Shown one piece after another: positions 32,446 through 43,959 of a stretch of DNA of 64,000 nt. The notes beneath the pieces were generated by a model, which was not told the origin of the DNA, did not search any database, and worked only from the letters and a program-made list of their open reading frames with translations. Origin of the DNA: Hygrophila difformis. Taxonomy: Eukaryota > Streptophyta > Magnoliopsida > Lamiales > Acanthaceae. The DNA is taken from positions 15,522,238 through 15,586,237 of the forward strand of contig JAOANR010000002.1 of NCBI GenBank assembly GCA_030278955.1, given 5' to 3'. How positions within the stretch are numbered: position 1 is the first letter of the stretch; each line of letters starts with the position of its first letter. The position numbers and the translations under genes were made by a program.

Positions 32446-34609
32446 CCAATAAGTTTCATATGGTTTATATGATCAGCAAGTTGCTCACGTACCAAGGCAA
32501 AGGCATCTTTGACAGGAATCCTTCCTCCTGGTCCAGGTAGATCAGGCTTCTTCTTTGCAAGGGAAGAGGACAACTTGAAATCAGCCACTTTTTCAGGTCG
32601 GTCATGATTGCTCCCAAGGATGTGGAGGTGCTTCAGGTACTCAGATATGAGAGCAGGAAAGGGCAGTGTGGTATTGTACTTTCTCTTGATTTTTCCAGCG
32701 AATGCCATCATTTGTTCAAGCACAAGTGCTCCATAGTTGATCTCATAGTTTTGATCCATGGCATACGATAACTTACACATATTCTTTGACACTACAGAGT
32801 GATTAGTTGTGGGCATAACATTATGTGCACAAAATTTTTATAGAAGTGAAAACCTTCGAGTTAAAGCCCCAGCACTCAACCCTTTACCATGAATCCTTTG
32901 CCCTTCTTTTCCAGTGATTCTTCAGCAATCTTGACCATATTAAATTTTGCATAGCGAGAATATACTGATTTGGAGGAAGGACGAGGTACATGAAGGAAAT
33001 TGTTGAGGGATTTTGCCTTCAGTTCAAACAGTTCTCCTTGAACATAACTCAGCTCAAACCAGGGACTCTTCTTGCTGAGGACATCTTCGCTCAGGTTGGC
33101 ATAGAGATGCCTAGACTAGATGTTCTTTGAATTGCTTGATTTCAGTGGCCCAGAATAGCAAGGATCTCTTTTCCAAGTACTGATGCCATCCCATCTCCTC
33201 GTATCTTTCTGCAGCAACCTTTATCTCTGGATGCACCTTCATTTTTTCGAGTACTGTGGTGAAGTAGTGTTCAAACACTTCATAGTAGAACTTATTGCTT
33301 ATTGCATTCTCGGCACCAATGATCTCAGGTTCATGATCTTCAGACGGTGATTCAACAACTTTCATTTTCTTAGATGCTGCAGCCTTGGAGGATTCTTTAG
33401 CACCAAACCTAGTCCGCTTTTTTAGTTCGGACAAGTTCGGTGAACGCTTTGGGGATGGAGTTGGAGATGGTTTGGTGATGTCTTCACTCGGAGGTTCCTC
33501 AACTTCCATTCTGTCTTCCTCTTCTTCATCATCCTCTTCCTCTTGAGCATCCTCATGTTCAGATTCTTCTTGGTCACTTTTTGTGTCTTGTGATCCAAGA
33601 TCCTCAGACTTGTCTTCTTGGATATTTTCAGGATCCTCCCCCTCAGCTTGATCATTGATGGCTTGTTCAGTGTCTCCTCCAGACTCCTTGCTTCCTTTTG
33701 ATCCTGATTCATGTGTGGACATTGACTCCTCAACTTCTCCTATGTGTTCAGCATCAGCAAGTTCGGGTTCCATTTCAGTAGTTGGTTCAGGTTCCTGTCT
33801 CAGAATATGTTCCCTTTGTTGGTTTGCGATCCAGGTTCTCTCTTCGGTGATTTCATTGGCAGCATCGTTCTTCTCATCATCACTGATGTCGATCATAGAC
33901 TCATCTTCTGAACTTTCCTCATCTGACTCAACATAGTCCAAATCCAATTCCTCTTCATCAACCTGTTCAGTGGCAGGCTGTTCGAACACCTTTGGTGGAC
34001 TCTTGTGCACATCAGCAACAGTGATCGTCTGTTTATCTTTGGACGTTTCCACATTTGCTGTTGCGGGTTTTGATGCAATCTTAGCAACTGGTGGTTCACC
34101 ACTCTTCTTCGCTGGAGTTTTCTTCATGGGCTTTGTGGTAGACACCTTTGGGACATTCTCTGGAATTGAACCAGTAACTTTAGGGGGTAACGAACCTTGA
34201 ACATCTTTACCTAGTGACGGAAGATTTGCCAAGATTGAGTCTAGGGGGTTTAAGGCCTGTGCAAGATCGGCTTCAACCCGCTCACTGATGGAGGCCCTCT
34301 TTCTGGCAATTGCCTTTTCCTTCAGTTTTGAAGAGGAGATCGCTTTGCCCTTTGCTTTTTGAGACTCCACTTCCTTCTGTTTCATCGCAGTGGCTCCTGC
34401 TACTTCGGCTCTAATGTCGAGGGGCTCTCGAACAGTGATGGTGGCCTCCTCTTTTTCACCCTTCTCTCCGACAGTGGATGGAGATGAACAGCTTTTGCGC
34501 GGCCTTTGCCACTTGACTCCTCCGGGGAAATCACCTTCTTTCTTCCTTTTGACGAAGCGGGAGTGAGGTCTTGTGATTTGGAACTTTGGCTGCTTCGTGT
34601 TTTCACCAT
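32446..34609 (-). pseudogene. Gag-like / plant transposon protein ORF of element S, 5' part (inverted segment)
   Basis: The frame starts MVKTRSSQSSK at 34609 with a lysine-rich basic N terminus. A long acidic, probably disordered, stretch (33111-34385) follows. Then comes a block with HLYANLSEDV, FELSYVQGELFELK, SVVSKNMCKLSYAMD and YEINYGALVLEQMMAF, the type annotated as putative plant transposon protein in Ty1/Ty3-derived elements. Stops near 34390, 33111 and 32880 and a frameshift near 32830 interrupt it. Reading ends mid-domain at 32446, exactly where E's LTR begins. The missing continuation is at 35883 on the opposite strand. Function in the element is presumably structural, by analogy with gag. 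Confidence 0.7.
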
Positions 34610-34648
34610 TGTTGTACTGAAAAAGAATGAAGGGAAAGTGAGTGTGCG

Positions 34649-34800
34649 TGTAATACCCTATATTATTCTAAATATATTTTTAATTAATCTATTTATTTAT
34701 GTATTAAAATTATTTTATTACTTGTATAATTATTTATATGCATAATAATTTATTAACACACATATATATACATATAATTATAATATCATCTTATTCATCT

Positions 34801-34833
<33 letters not shown>

Positions 34834-34839
34834 TAATTA

Positions 34840-34889
<50 letters not shown>

Positions 34890-35882
34890 TAATTAAAATA
34901 ATAATAATAGTAGTAGTATTAATAATAATCACAATAAAATAATATGTATATGGTAGTCTAAACAAGATTTAGTCTATCTTTAGATATTGGCAAGATTTAG
35001 CCTATCTTTAGTATATTGTTATAACATTCAATGATAGCAAAATATTTGGAAATCAAATCTTGGATCCTAAGTATCTAAATAACCGCTCTTTACTTCTTTT
35101 TAAATTTAATCTTTTTCATCATCCTAATTTGCTATTCAAATCAATTCTACGTACACAAAAAAAATAGAAATAGTTAATAAATAACTAGGACAATATATAT
35201 TATATATTTAATATAGCATATCTAAAAGATGATAATGAGCTAGATATTAGAGTAAATCTTGGCATGATTTAACTCCCAAATTCAGCCGACCAAAACGTTC
35301 TTTTTAAACCACATTCCCATCATCTTCATATCTTGTTGCAAAAAAAAAAAAGAATTCTACGCACAAAAGAAAAAAAGAAAACGGAGAAGAAAAAATACAT
35401 CTTCCTCCACCTTCAAAATTCAAAGAAAACCCCAGATCTAGATCTTTGGAGGCAAGAAGTTGAGAAGGAGGACGTTTTCCAGGCGAGTTCAAGAGTTCCC
35501 GGGCATAGGAGGACTGTGGAATGGAGAACGAAGGATCTCGGGAGATAAACGGTGGACTGGAAGCCACGCCTTCGAATCGACGAGCCGGAACATCCATAAA
35601 TCTGTAAGTTAACCTTACTATGGTTTTGGGTGAATTAAAATACATCTAGTCTAAAGACTTAATCAAGAACTTAAAATCTGTCAACACGAAATGTTTAACG
35701 ACGCAGCATTTTTGCATGATTTTTCCGAACCCTTAAAACTGTTCAAACGAGAAAATCTAAAACATGAAAAATGTTCCTAAGACATAGATCTATCGCCTGA
35801 AAAAATTTCATAATTTTTCATCCTGTTTTGATATCCGAAAACGACCATGAACAGACCTGCCATCGATTTAGATCTTGAAACG
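34649..35882 (+). mobile_element. 5' part of E's 5' LTR, inverted
   Basis: The segment starts TGTAATACCCTATATTATTC, the same LTR start as at 24645 but on the plus strand. It matches the E 3' LTR pieces to 35275 and then, reversed, the LTR at 63500-63150 (GAAGCCACGCC, TAAGTTAAC, CATGGTTTTGGG-like, TTTTTCCGAACC). It holds the uninterrupted sites of both H1 and H2. It points the opposite way from its own other half at 31119-32445. Confidence 0.85.
34803..34920. repeat. (ATA)n microsatellite in inverted LTR piece
   Basis: Runs of AAT/ATA triplets interrupted by TATAATTAA. Allelic in position to the (TTA)n at 24436-24491. Confidence 0.9.
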
Positions 35883-36143
35883 GTGATAGATTCTTTATCC
35901 AAACTTGAGGTTGATTTTTACCTGTTCAGACAGCTTCCTGATGTATTGTCGGATGAAGACAAGGATATGGATACTAATCCAGAGGAGGAATCTGATCCTT
36001 TGAAGAATCTGAGTGATATGCTCTTTTTGAGCAAAATGTGCGCCAGAGGGGGAGTTAAGTTGATGAAACCGTTGATCGGTTCCTCTGGCATGCACTACAA
36101 AAAGGAGGGGGGGGGGTCTACTACTAGATGTCTGCTACTGTAA
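35883..36143 (+). pseudogene. Gag-like ORF of element S, 3' part
   Basis: The frame VIDSLSKLEVDFYLF continues through LPDVLSDEDKDMDTNPEEES to a stop at 36143. It has no start of its own, because the ATG at 35847 lies inside LTR sequence. Its left edge coincides with the end of LTR homology at about 35882. Placed after the codons at 32446-32460, it continues the same frame. It is therefore read as the tail of the ORF at 32446-34609, separated by inversion. Confidence 0.65.
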
Positions 36144-36467
36144 AGTAAGGGTTAACTTTTTTATTATTAGTTTGTATTCAGTTAAATTGTTTGAACGCCT
36201 TTTTGAGAACTGGTTCTGAATATTGCACAATGGCCTGTAATAATTTAGCTCTGATTTGTGATGATATATTTTGTGCCATGTGTTCTTTTGATGTATATGC
36301 TCCTAGATTGATAGGCTACTTGTACGGAGCATTAGTTTGGTTTGTCCTTGAATAGGAATTCTAGTAATTGGTGGTTGGGATCAATTGGGATGAATTTTTC
36401 ATTGCTTTATGTGTGTTACTGTTTAGACATCGGTTTGATCAACTTATATACTGGCCCACATTCTGCC
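36144..36467 (+). other. Untranslated stretch of element S before its 3' LTR
   Basis: AT-rich DNA with a G9 run just before it (36107-36116) and no reading frame of note. It leads directly into a polypurine tract. Confidence 0.5.
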
Positions 36468-36481
36468 AAAAAGAGGGAGAT
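36468..36481 (+). other. Polypurine tract of element S
   Basis: AAAAAGAGGGAGAT sits immediately before the LTR start TGTTGGGAACC. It is the usual second-strand priming site of LTR elements. Confidence 0.75.
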
Positions 36482-37390
36482 TGTTGGGAACCAGTTTTGA
36501 GCAAATGTGTTCACAACCGATGTCTGAACTACTTTTGTTGGACCAACCACATCTCTATCCGAAAAACTATTTTAGGGAAAGATCAGTTGGCGAATCTGCA
36601 TGGGATGACCTTCAACGGCTAGCTGATCCCTTACCCGGAGAGTGCTCGTCCTATTCCGGGAAACTCTATTCTAAGGAAGGAGTATTATGGAAAGATCTTA
36701 TTTCCTTAGAATGGAGATTTGAATCACTTTATTCAAATTAAAAAGGGGCGGCCGAGCTAGTGACGAGCACGACTTTTGAATCAATCATTTTTGTGCGTGC
36801 CCAAAATCCTTTCGAGAGAGTGATTCATCTATTCCTTCACGGTGTTCTAGATTACAGCCATTTTGAAGGAAGTCCTTCGATCAACACTGCCTTGGGTGAT
36901 TGGTTTGACGAGGTGTTATTGTTACCTTGATTGAACTTGACGAATTCAATCAAAGCATTCAAGGAATCGTCTACACTTGAGCTTAACCAAAACAACTCGA
37001 CAAGGAGAATCCGCAAACAGGTTTCGGCCAAAGGTAACTTGAAGGAGGAGCCTTCAAGGAATTGGAGCAAGGTCGGGGAGATCTTCACCAAAACGAGGGA
37101 GCATTTTGGTTCGACAATTCAACTGCTTGGAGATCGGAGTTTCGTGGATTATTCACTATTGTTTTGATCGTGGATCATTGAAAAACACTTAGTGAAATCT
37201 CCTGGATTGGTATCCCCCAGACGTATGATTAGGCCGAACTGGGTCAATAAATCCTTGAGTTTGTTTACTGCTTTTCAGTTTATTTTTATTCCGCTGCTTA
37301 TTTATTTAAAATTGTAGAACGTGTCCACAAAGGTGTTTGAACCAGTTTACAGGACTAATTCACAGGTTATTCTACTAAACTGACCTAACA
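36482..37390 (+). mobile_element. 3' LTR of element S (copia-type)
   Basis: The 909-base block runs from TGTTGGGAACC to CTGACCTAACA, giving inverted tips TGTTRGG/CCTAACA. It follows a polypurine tract, and the tip sequence suggests a Ty1/copia SIRE-like family. The 5' LTR is not in the window. S was cut upstream of its ORF by insertion of E at 34649, and its 5' end must lie beyond E. Confidence 0.7.
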
Positions 37391-38694
37391 GGTAACAATG
37401 GCATAAGCAAAACTGAGTAATGACAGAACAAAAATCAAACGAATGACTAAACTCATCAAATGGAATAAATTTAGTAAATTCACTAATTACCCATTAGATT
37501 AATAGTAGTATAGCCATCCATTTTTTATTCTAATCAATGGTTAACATGTATTGTCTGCCGTCTGTACAACATTAGAGAAATCACCATGGAAAATCGCCCA
37601 ACCACCTACCCCTAGCTTCCATAAGTTCTTAATCCTTTTTCTATGTTCTAATATGTATTGTCAACACAAAAAAAAAAACGTCCTGAACAGGTGAGACGTA
37701 AGGAAACAATACAGATGAGAATTACTTACTAATATGTAAGGAAACAACAATAAGAGCCCAAAAGTAGAATAGAATTGCTAAAAGCTCACCACAAAATCTT
37801 GCCTTGTAATTGTGTCAAAGTTTCTATGATCCAAAGGAATCAAGCAAGCTGGTTAGCCTAATGAATTAAATTTACAACAGCTAGCTTTGAATTGAACAGT
37901 CACAATGTACGTATTTTACCCCTAAAACGTGTTCACTGTAGGATTTCCCACTTCAAATGTAAGAGCTTTGAGCACATATCTCTCTCCATCTTAACTGCAT
38001 CATCCCTAGTCTCCTCATATTTTCCTGTAAATTAATTGACAAAAAAAACCCAAAATTTTATGAATGCATGAAATGGCATCAAAGCATTAAATTTCAAATA
38101 TCAGAACACACTTAATAAGTTTAGCCCTAATTTCTGAGAGGCATCAACAAAACCCTAAAAATTAAAATCAATGCGGATTGCGGGAAATCATGATCAATAA
38201 CCCTATAACCCTAATTAAAAGTGAAAAACGAAAAAAGGAAGTGCAAATTTAACCCACTTATTCACATAAACTATATCAGATGCGTACTCCGATCCCCACA
38301 CATATGGATGGGTTCTGGCTACCATAATCGCATATCATTATCTCTAATTCTATATATCCCAGAAACCCTTTTGCCTCCTCCACCTTCTTAGGCACACTTT
38401 TGGGCTCTTCATCCACGGTAACACAATAAGTTGTGAATATCCCCCAACACCACTCTCGGCTTCTTGTGCTGCTGCATCATTGCCTCCGCGCCGACCCTCT
38501 TCCTGTTTATTTGTTTTGTTGTAGGTAATTATGGTATATTTTTACTATATTACCATTTATTTGATATAAATGTTATTTCTTGACTTTTATTATAGAAGAG
38601 TTTAGTTGAAGGATAAAAATAAAAATTTATGAGTAAAGATTTTGGTCATTGAAATGAAATTTGAGAAGGGACAAAGGGGATTGGATAGTGGGGC
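37391..38694. other. Intergenic stretch with two unassigned exon-like pieces
   Basis: On the minus strand, DEEPKSVPKKVEEAKGFLGY (about 38435-38360) and KYEETRDDAVKMERDMCSKL (about 38025-37965, after an AG acceptor) read like real coding sequence. The second is followed by LHLKWEIL and a stop. I do not recognise the protein, and the pieces are not joined by an obvious intron. They may be a degraded or captured gene. The rest is AT-rich and unremarkable. Confidence 0.3.
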
Positions 38695-39265
38695 GGAGGG
38701 GTGTAAATGAGACTGATAGGTTCGTGAATTATTCGAGCTTGGTTCGGCTAAAATTCGGTTCAAGCTTGACATGAAATGGCTTGGTTCGAACTTGAGTTCG
38801 GCTCGTAACACTCATGATCTCAAGCCGCGCGAGCCAACTACTATATTCGGCTCGAAAGCTCGATAATAGGCTCGATTTATTTTTATACATATTTTTATTT
38901 ATTAGTAAATATAGAAATTATATAAAATATTAAAAGTATAAGTGTTATAGTTGTTTATATCTTTTAATTTTTAAATTATAAATATATTATTAATAAATAT
39001 ATATTTTAATATTATTTATTTAAATATGTAGATTATTTAAAATATAATTAAATAAATGCAATATATCAAATATAATTCCTTTTATAAGTTATGTGAGAAG
39101 GAAAATGATACTATTCGAGCTCGGCTCGAATTCGTCAAAGCTCGGTCAACGCTCGACTCGAAGTAGCTCGGTCAATGTTCGGTTCGGTCAAAGCTCGGCT
39201 CGAATTCTTATAAGCTCAATCCGAACTTACCACTATCCGGGCTCGGGTCGACTAGTTTACATCCT
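38695..39265. mobile_element. Non-autonomous hAT-like MITE
   Basis: The ends contain GGGGTGTAAATGAG and CTAGTTTACATCCT, flanked by AGTGGGGC (38687-38694) and AGTGGGCC (39266-39273), an 8-bp duplication with one mismatch. Subterminal DNA is full of GCTCGGCTCGAA-type repeats on both sides. No protein is encoded. Confidence 0.75.
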
Positions 39266-39732
39266 AGTGGGCCGGGTGGGAATTAAAACTTAGAGAGCTT
39301 GACTACTTGGGTCAAGTCCCAATTCCAAGGGAATACAATTTATTGATAAATTATAGGAATACTTTAAATTTATTTTTATATTATGTATGATGTACATCAA
39401 TAACTTATATATGGATTAAATACTCTATTCTTGAAAGTATTAAAACATTTTAAGAAATTGTTCCATATATGAATAAAAAATACTCCGTACTTTATTCTTG
39501 AAGGTTGTGGTGGGTTTTTTGCATTTGCCACCAGTTAGCAGATTTGTTAGTAGATAATAGATTTGGAGAGAGAATTGTGAGACAATATGCTATTTCAATC
39601 TGCTATATGCTTGTGAATGTGCTGACATTGTTTGATCAAAATATATTTATATATATATAATTAACTTAAAATATGATAAAAAATTGTTCAAATATGTGGA
39701 CCTACCCTAAATCCCCCATCTCTAATATGTAC

Positions 39733-42700
39733 TGTAATGACCCAAATGTTTATAGTCCAATTATCCTAAAACCCAAGCCCAAGAGCCATACCCTAAGCCT
39801 TATCCATGTCATAAGTCAACTCCCAATTATACCCTCTTTCCCATTACAGTGTTGTGAACGGGTTTTTTTGGGAGAAATGAAGAAAAGAATGCAGTCATGG
39901 CTGTGGAAGAAGGAATCGATCAGAGGAGGAAGAAGATGACCAGAAGCTAATCGAGTTTAATCAGGCAAGGAGAAATTATGTGTATTTAATTTGTGTTGGG
40001 GTTTCCCTTTCTTCCTTCCCATCTCTTTCTTCCCCAATTCTTTTCATCTTCCCGTGGAGAGAGCAGCATCGGCGATGGAGAGATCGCCCGGTGTTTCAGG
40101 TGGTGACGCGGAGGAGTCTGTGGCGTGGAGTAGAAGTGGCGTCGCGCAGTGCTGCCCATTGTTAGGGCAGCGTACAGCGCTGCTGCTTGGTGTCTGACGA
40201 TTCGCCGGTGGTGGTGGTGGCAGCGACGGGTAGGCTGTGGTGGTGGTCGTGTCGTGACGATGGTGGCAATGGCGACGGTGACCCTGCCCATCCTTCCTAT
40301 TCTTCTTTTCCTCTCTTCTATTTCTCATTCTTTACCGTAAGTTTGGAATTGGGTAAATTAGGGAATTGATGGATTAATTTGGGGTACTTGATATTTCTTA
40401 TTTAGATTGGTGATTGGGTATGTGACTAATGATGTTATTTGATAATTCTGTTAATTCTTGATAATCTATGATGGTGGATAATTGTTGTAGTATAAATTAG
40501 TGTTTATTGGAGATAAGTTATATATTGGTTAATTGATAAATGGTAGTTCGATGGGCATGAATAGATCTTGGATAGTAACTGGCAAACTTGTTAATGGTTT
40601 GATCTTAGATATGGTGATGAACATTGTGATAATCATCGGATTTGGAAAGTGGGGGATTATCGAGCTTGATTAATTATAGAGTTTATTAGTAATTACTGAG
40701 CATTGTATGCATTGGAGTTATTTATAGCTGAGCATTGGATGCACTGGAATTATTTATAGCCAATAGTTTAAGATTTCTAAATTGTTAAGCTAATGGAAAT
40801 TTGTTGAGTATTTGGTAAGAGGATTGTTTAATTGTCGAGTAATTGTTTAACTATTGAATGCATTGAGTAAGTATGGTTGTTGTAAACTTGCGGAATAGAG
40901 TTGAAATTGCTATATTGTGGGTTTTAATATTTTGATTCATGGTGAATTAGATTATTGAATTAATGGTTATGAGTACTTGTTAATATTTGGGAGAAACTAG
41001 TATAGATTTATAAATTTGGCTTAATGTGCAATCTTGAGATACTTATATATGAATAGCTATTGTCTAACGGGGGGTTATTTATGGAACTTACTTAACGATA
41101 AAGTTTATGGATATTTATTGTTGATTGAATATATCGAAAACTATTCCGTAGTCGATAATTGGGAATATCTAACTTGTTGAACTAGTTGGCATTCATGGTA
41201 TTTTGGTTTGTGGTACCTGGAGTATGATACTCACTGTTAGGAGGAGAAATTACTGTAAGTTTTCTATAAATAAGTGTTTGGGAATTTCTAACCTGCGTAA
41301 TTTCAAGAACCATTGCCGGGCTGTGCAAGTTGTTGAGTTTGGTTCCAATGCGAAGGGAATTATTTGAGTTTGAGATCTGTCTCTGTAATCTGGAAGTTTA
41401 TGTTTGGATATGTACACGTATACACATAGACTAGTTGTTAAAGTGGAAATGACTTACAAGTGAAAGCCATCAAGCTCAATATATTAGAAATTCTCACTAT
41501 ATTAGAAATTATTGGCACCTAGTGTAATCATTTAGAGTCATCTTAATTTGCATTTCTTGGCCAGGATGTGTATACAACTCCTATAGGACATTATTTATAT
41601 TATTTCTTTATCCTTTCATTTCTAAATTGTGTACCAGGACACTTGAATTACAATTATTTTATTTGATGCCATGTATTTGTCTCTTGTTCACATAGTTACA
41701 GTAGTGCCCTTGAGAGTATCATATTTGTCTATATTTCAATTAATGAAAATGCTATGATATTTCTCAATTTAGTCGTGTGTAAAGAAATATTAATTTAAGT
41801 AGTTAATTCATGCCTACGAGAACGGTGATGACTATTGTGTTTGTTGTGTGAGACATATTACATTTTTATTGAGAATAATGTATTGATTTAAGAGGCATTT
41901 TATGTTGATGGTGAACTACTCATGTTATAATTGTTGATAACACCTTAGGCTAGAGGGCTACGAGCTATGATTATGCTGATGAGAAATATGTGAACATAGT
42001 GGTCACATAACATATATTGCGTTATCGTGGAATTGACGGTTATTAATCCGATGGGATGTTATGATTTTTATGATTGATCGGGCAGCCTTCACAGGTGTTG
42101 TTGAGTCCCGATGACCCTGAGGGGTGGATTATTGGCTGTTATGCCTGTTGGCCCTGCGGGGTGGATTATTGGCTGTTATGCCTGTTGGCCCTGCGGGGTG
42201 GATTATTGGCTGCTATGCCTGTTGGCCCGATGGGGCGAGATATGATATTCAGCTACGGCTGGCGCGATTGCGGATCCCTGCGGGGATGGTGTATGTTACC
42301 CTGTAACGGGTTGGAGTTGATGATATCCTCACCCGTGGGTTCATACCGCCTGGGTTTTTAGGTTGCCGGCTAGGCATATTCATTGCATTTGCATATAGGG
42401 TAGATAGGTGTACGTTAGGCCATGCATCATATGCATTACTTTATTACTTTATTTGTCTGTTCTTTGTATGTTGTGGTTGAAGCACCGGTATGGGACGGTG
42501 TGATGGTTTGTATATATTCTTGATATTCTTGTATGTTGTGGTTGAAGCACCGGTATGGGACGGTGTGATGATGTATTTATACGCTTTATTTGCTTGTTAT
42601 ATTATTTATTTGTTTCCCCCTTATTTCCCCTGCACATATTTCCCTTGCTCAGTACATTGTACTGACTCCCTTTGCTTTGTCTGTTTTATAGATTTCCTTG

Positions 42701-43179
42701 GAGGCGCTGGAGCATGATTGGGATTTGGGATATGAGAGATCACCTAGATAGGATTATTTATTGCATTTGGTTATGTCTTTATGATACACTAATCTACTAT
42801 ATGATGGTCGTTGATTTATTTGCTATTGAGGCCTGCGAGCTTAGGACTTTAATTTCTGTCGGCCTGTGGCCATGTTTGTTACTGCTTTGGGCGGGTAGCC
42901 CTTTATTGGAGATATTTGGCTTGTTGTCTGTTGTTGATTCATAAGGCTTATAGCCTGGAGATTAAGTTGAAGTATTTTATGAGGTTCATGTTGAGACTTA
43001 TTTTATGTCTACGAGTTTTTAATTATTTTAGCTTCCGCACTAATTGGTTAATCAGATAATCACTGTTGAATGTACTCAGCCTTGTACTAGCTGTTCTAAG
43101 TTAGCTGGCCACTAGTTTAGGGTAGTTAGTACGGCAGTAATGCTTGCGAAAATCAGGTTAAAATTTTCGGGGCGTTACA
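39733..43179 (+). mobile_element. Solo LTR of a Ty3/gypsy (Tekay-like) element
   Basis: The block begins TGTAATGACCC and ends TTCGGGGCGTTACA, with an exact 5-bp duplication TGTAC on both sides (39728-39732, 43180-43184). No primer site, polypurine tract or internal DNA adjoins it, so the element was removed by LTR-LTR recombination. At 3447 bases it is long for an LTR but within the range known for this lineage. Open frames inside (for example 39980-40370) overlap on both strands and reflect GC-rich sequence. Confidence 0.9.
42126..42236 (+). repeat. 37-bp tandem repeat, three copies, in the solo LTR
   Basis: The unit starts GGATTATTGGCTGTTATGCC and ends GGCCCTGCGGGGT. The first two copies are identical and the third differs at a few bases. 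A second local duplication around GCACCGGTATGGGACGGTG occurs at 42482 and 42546. Confidence 0.9.
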
Positions 43180-43322
43180 TGTACAGTATATATCAATAGT
43201 ATATAGATTAGTAGTTTCTTTTAAAAATTAATTTAATAAATACGGAGTATATGAAAGTTTTAAGAGATTTCTTTCTCCTTTTCTTTGGTCTCTTTATCTA
43301 TTTTAAATTAAAAAAGAAATTT

Positions 43323-43475
43323 CTTGTTGAATTACATACTTATGTAAAAAGTACTAAACCTCAGTTCCAAGAAATCATAATTTCTACTAAAATATTTACT
43401 GAAGAAGCAAAAGCCCTTTTGAGAGAAGCTATTCAGGAACAAATGGACCGGTTTCTCCTTCAGGAACAAGCATAA
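43323..43475 (+). pseudogene. atpA: Nuclear insertion of chloroplast atpA 3' end
   Basis: Codons from about 43323 to the stop at 43473-43475 read [20 protein letters not shown] and continue to [12 protein letters not shown]. This is the C terminus of the plastid ATP synthase CF1 alpha subunit. Only the last 50 or so residues are present, fused upstream to unrelated AT-rich DNA, so it is a NUPT and not a working gene. The plastid stretch may extend past the stop towards 43550. Substitutions relative to the usual plastid sequence (III for IIS, K for E) suggest it is not very recent. Confidence 0.85.
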
Positions 43476-43959
43476 AGAAATTTTGCACTTTTATCTTTAA
43501 ATCTTTAAAAAGAGGTTCAGGGCAATTAATAATACGTACGCCTTTGATGATGTGCTTTTCACATCATTCTGTTTTTTACACTAGTAAATAACCCGTCGAG
43601 ACTCGACGGGCATAATTTTATATTTTATATAATATATGTACTTATATTATATAAAGTAATAATAAATTGTATTTTGAGTAATGAAAAATGTGTAATGATT
43701 TTTTTATATATTCAAAATAGGATGTATATGATAATATAATTTAATTATTTTTAAAACTAACAAAGAAATCATATTTTACCGTATTCTTTAGCTTCTGTGG
43801 CTTGTCCGGTACAAACCTAACAGATCAATAAAAATAACTATTAAAATAATATTTTTATTTGATTTGAAATTTAAATTAAGATAAAATAAAATTTAAAAAT
43901 AAGTATGAAGCATAATATGAAAATTTTCCTAACAATTTGCTCAAATTTAATTGGTGAAA

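Noticed and set aside
35847..36143. Independent plus-strand gene starting at ATG 35847
   Set aside because: The first twelve codons are LTR sequence. The coding part begins at the inversion breakpoint and belongs to the S ORF.
39980..40369. Several overlapping frames inside the solo LTR
   Set aside because: Both strands are open over a short GC-rich segment of an LTR, with no recognisable domain.
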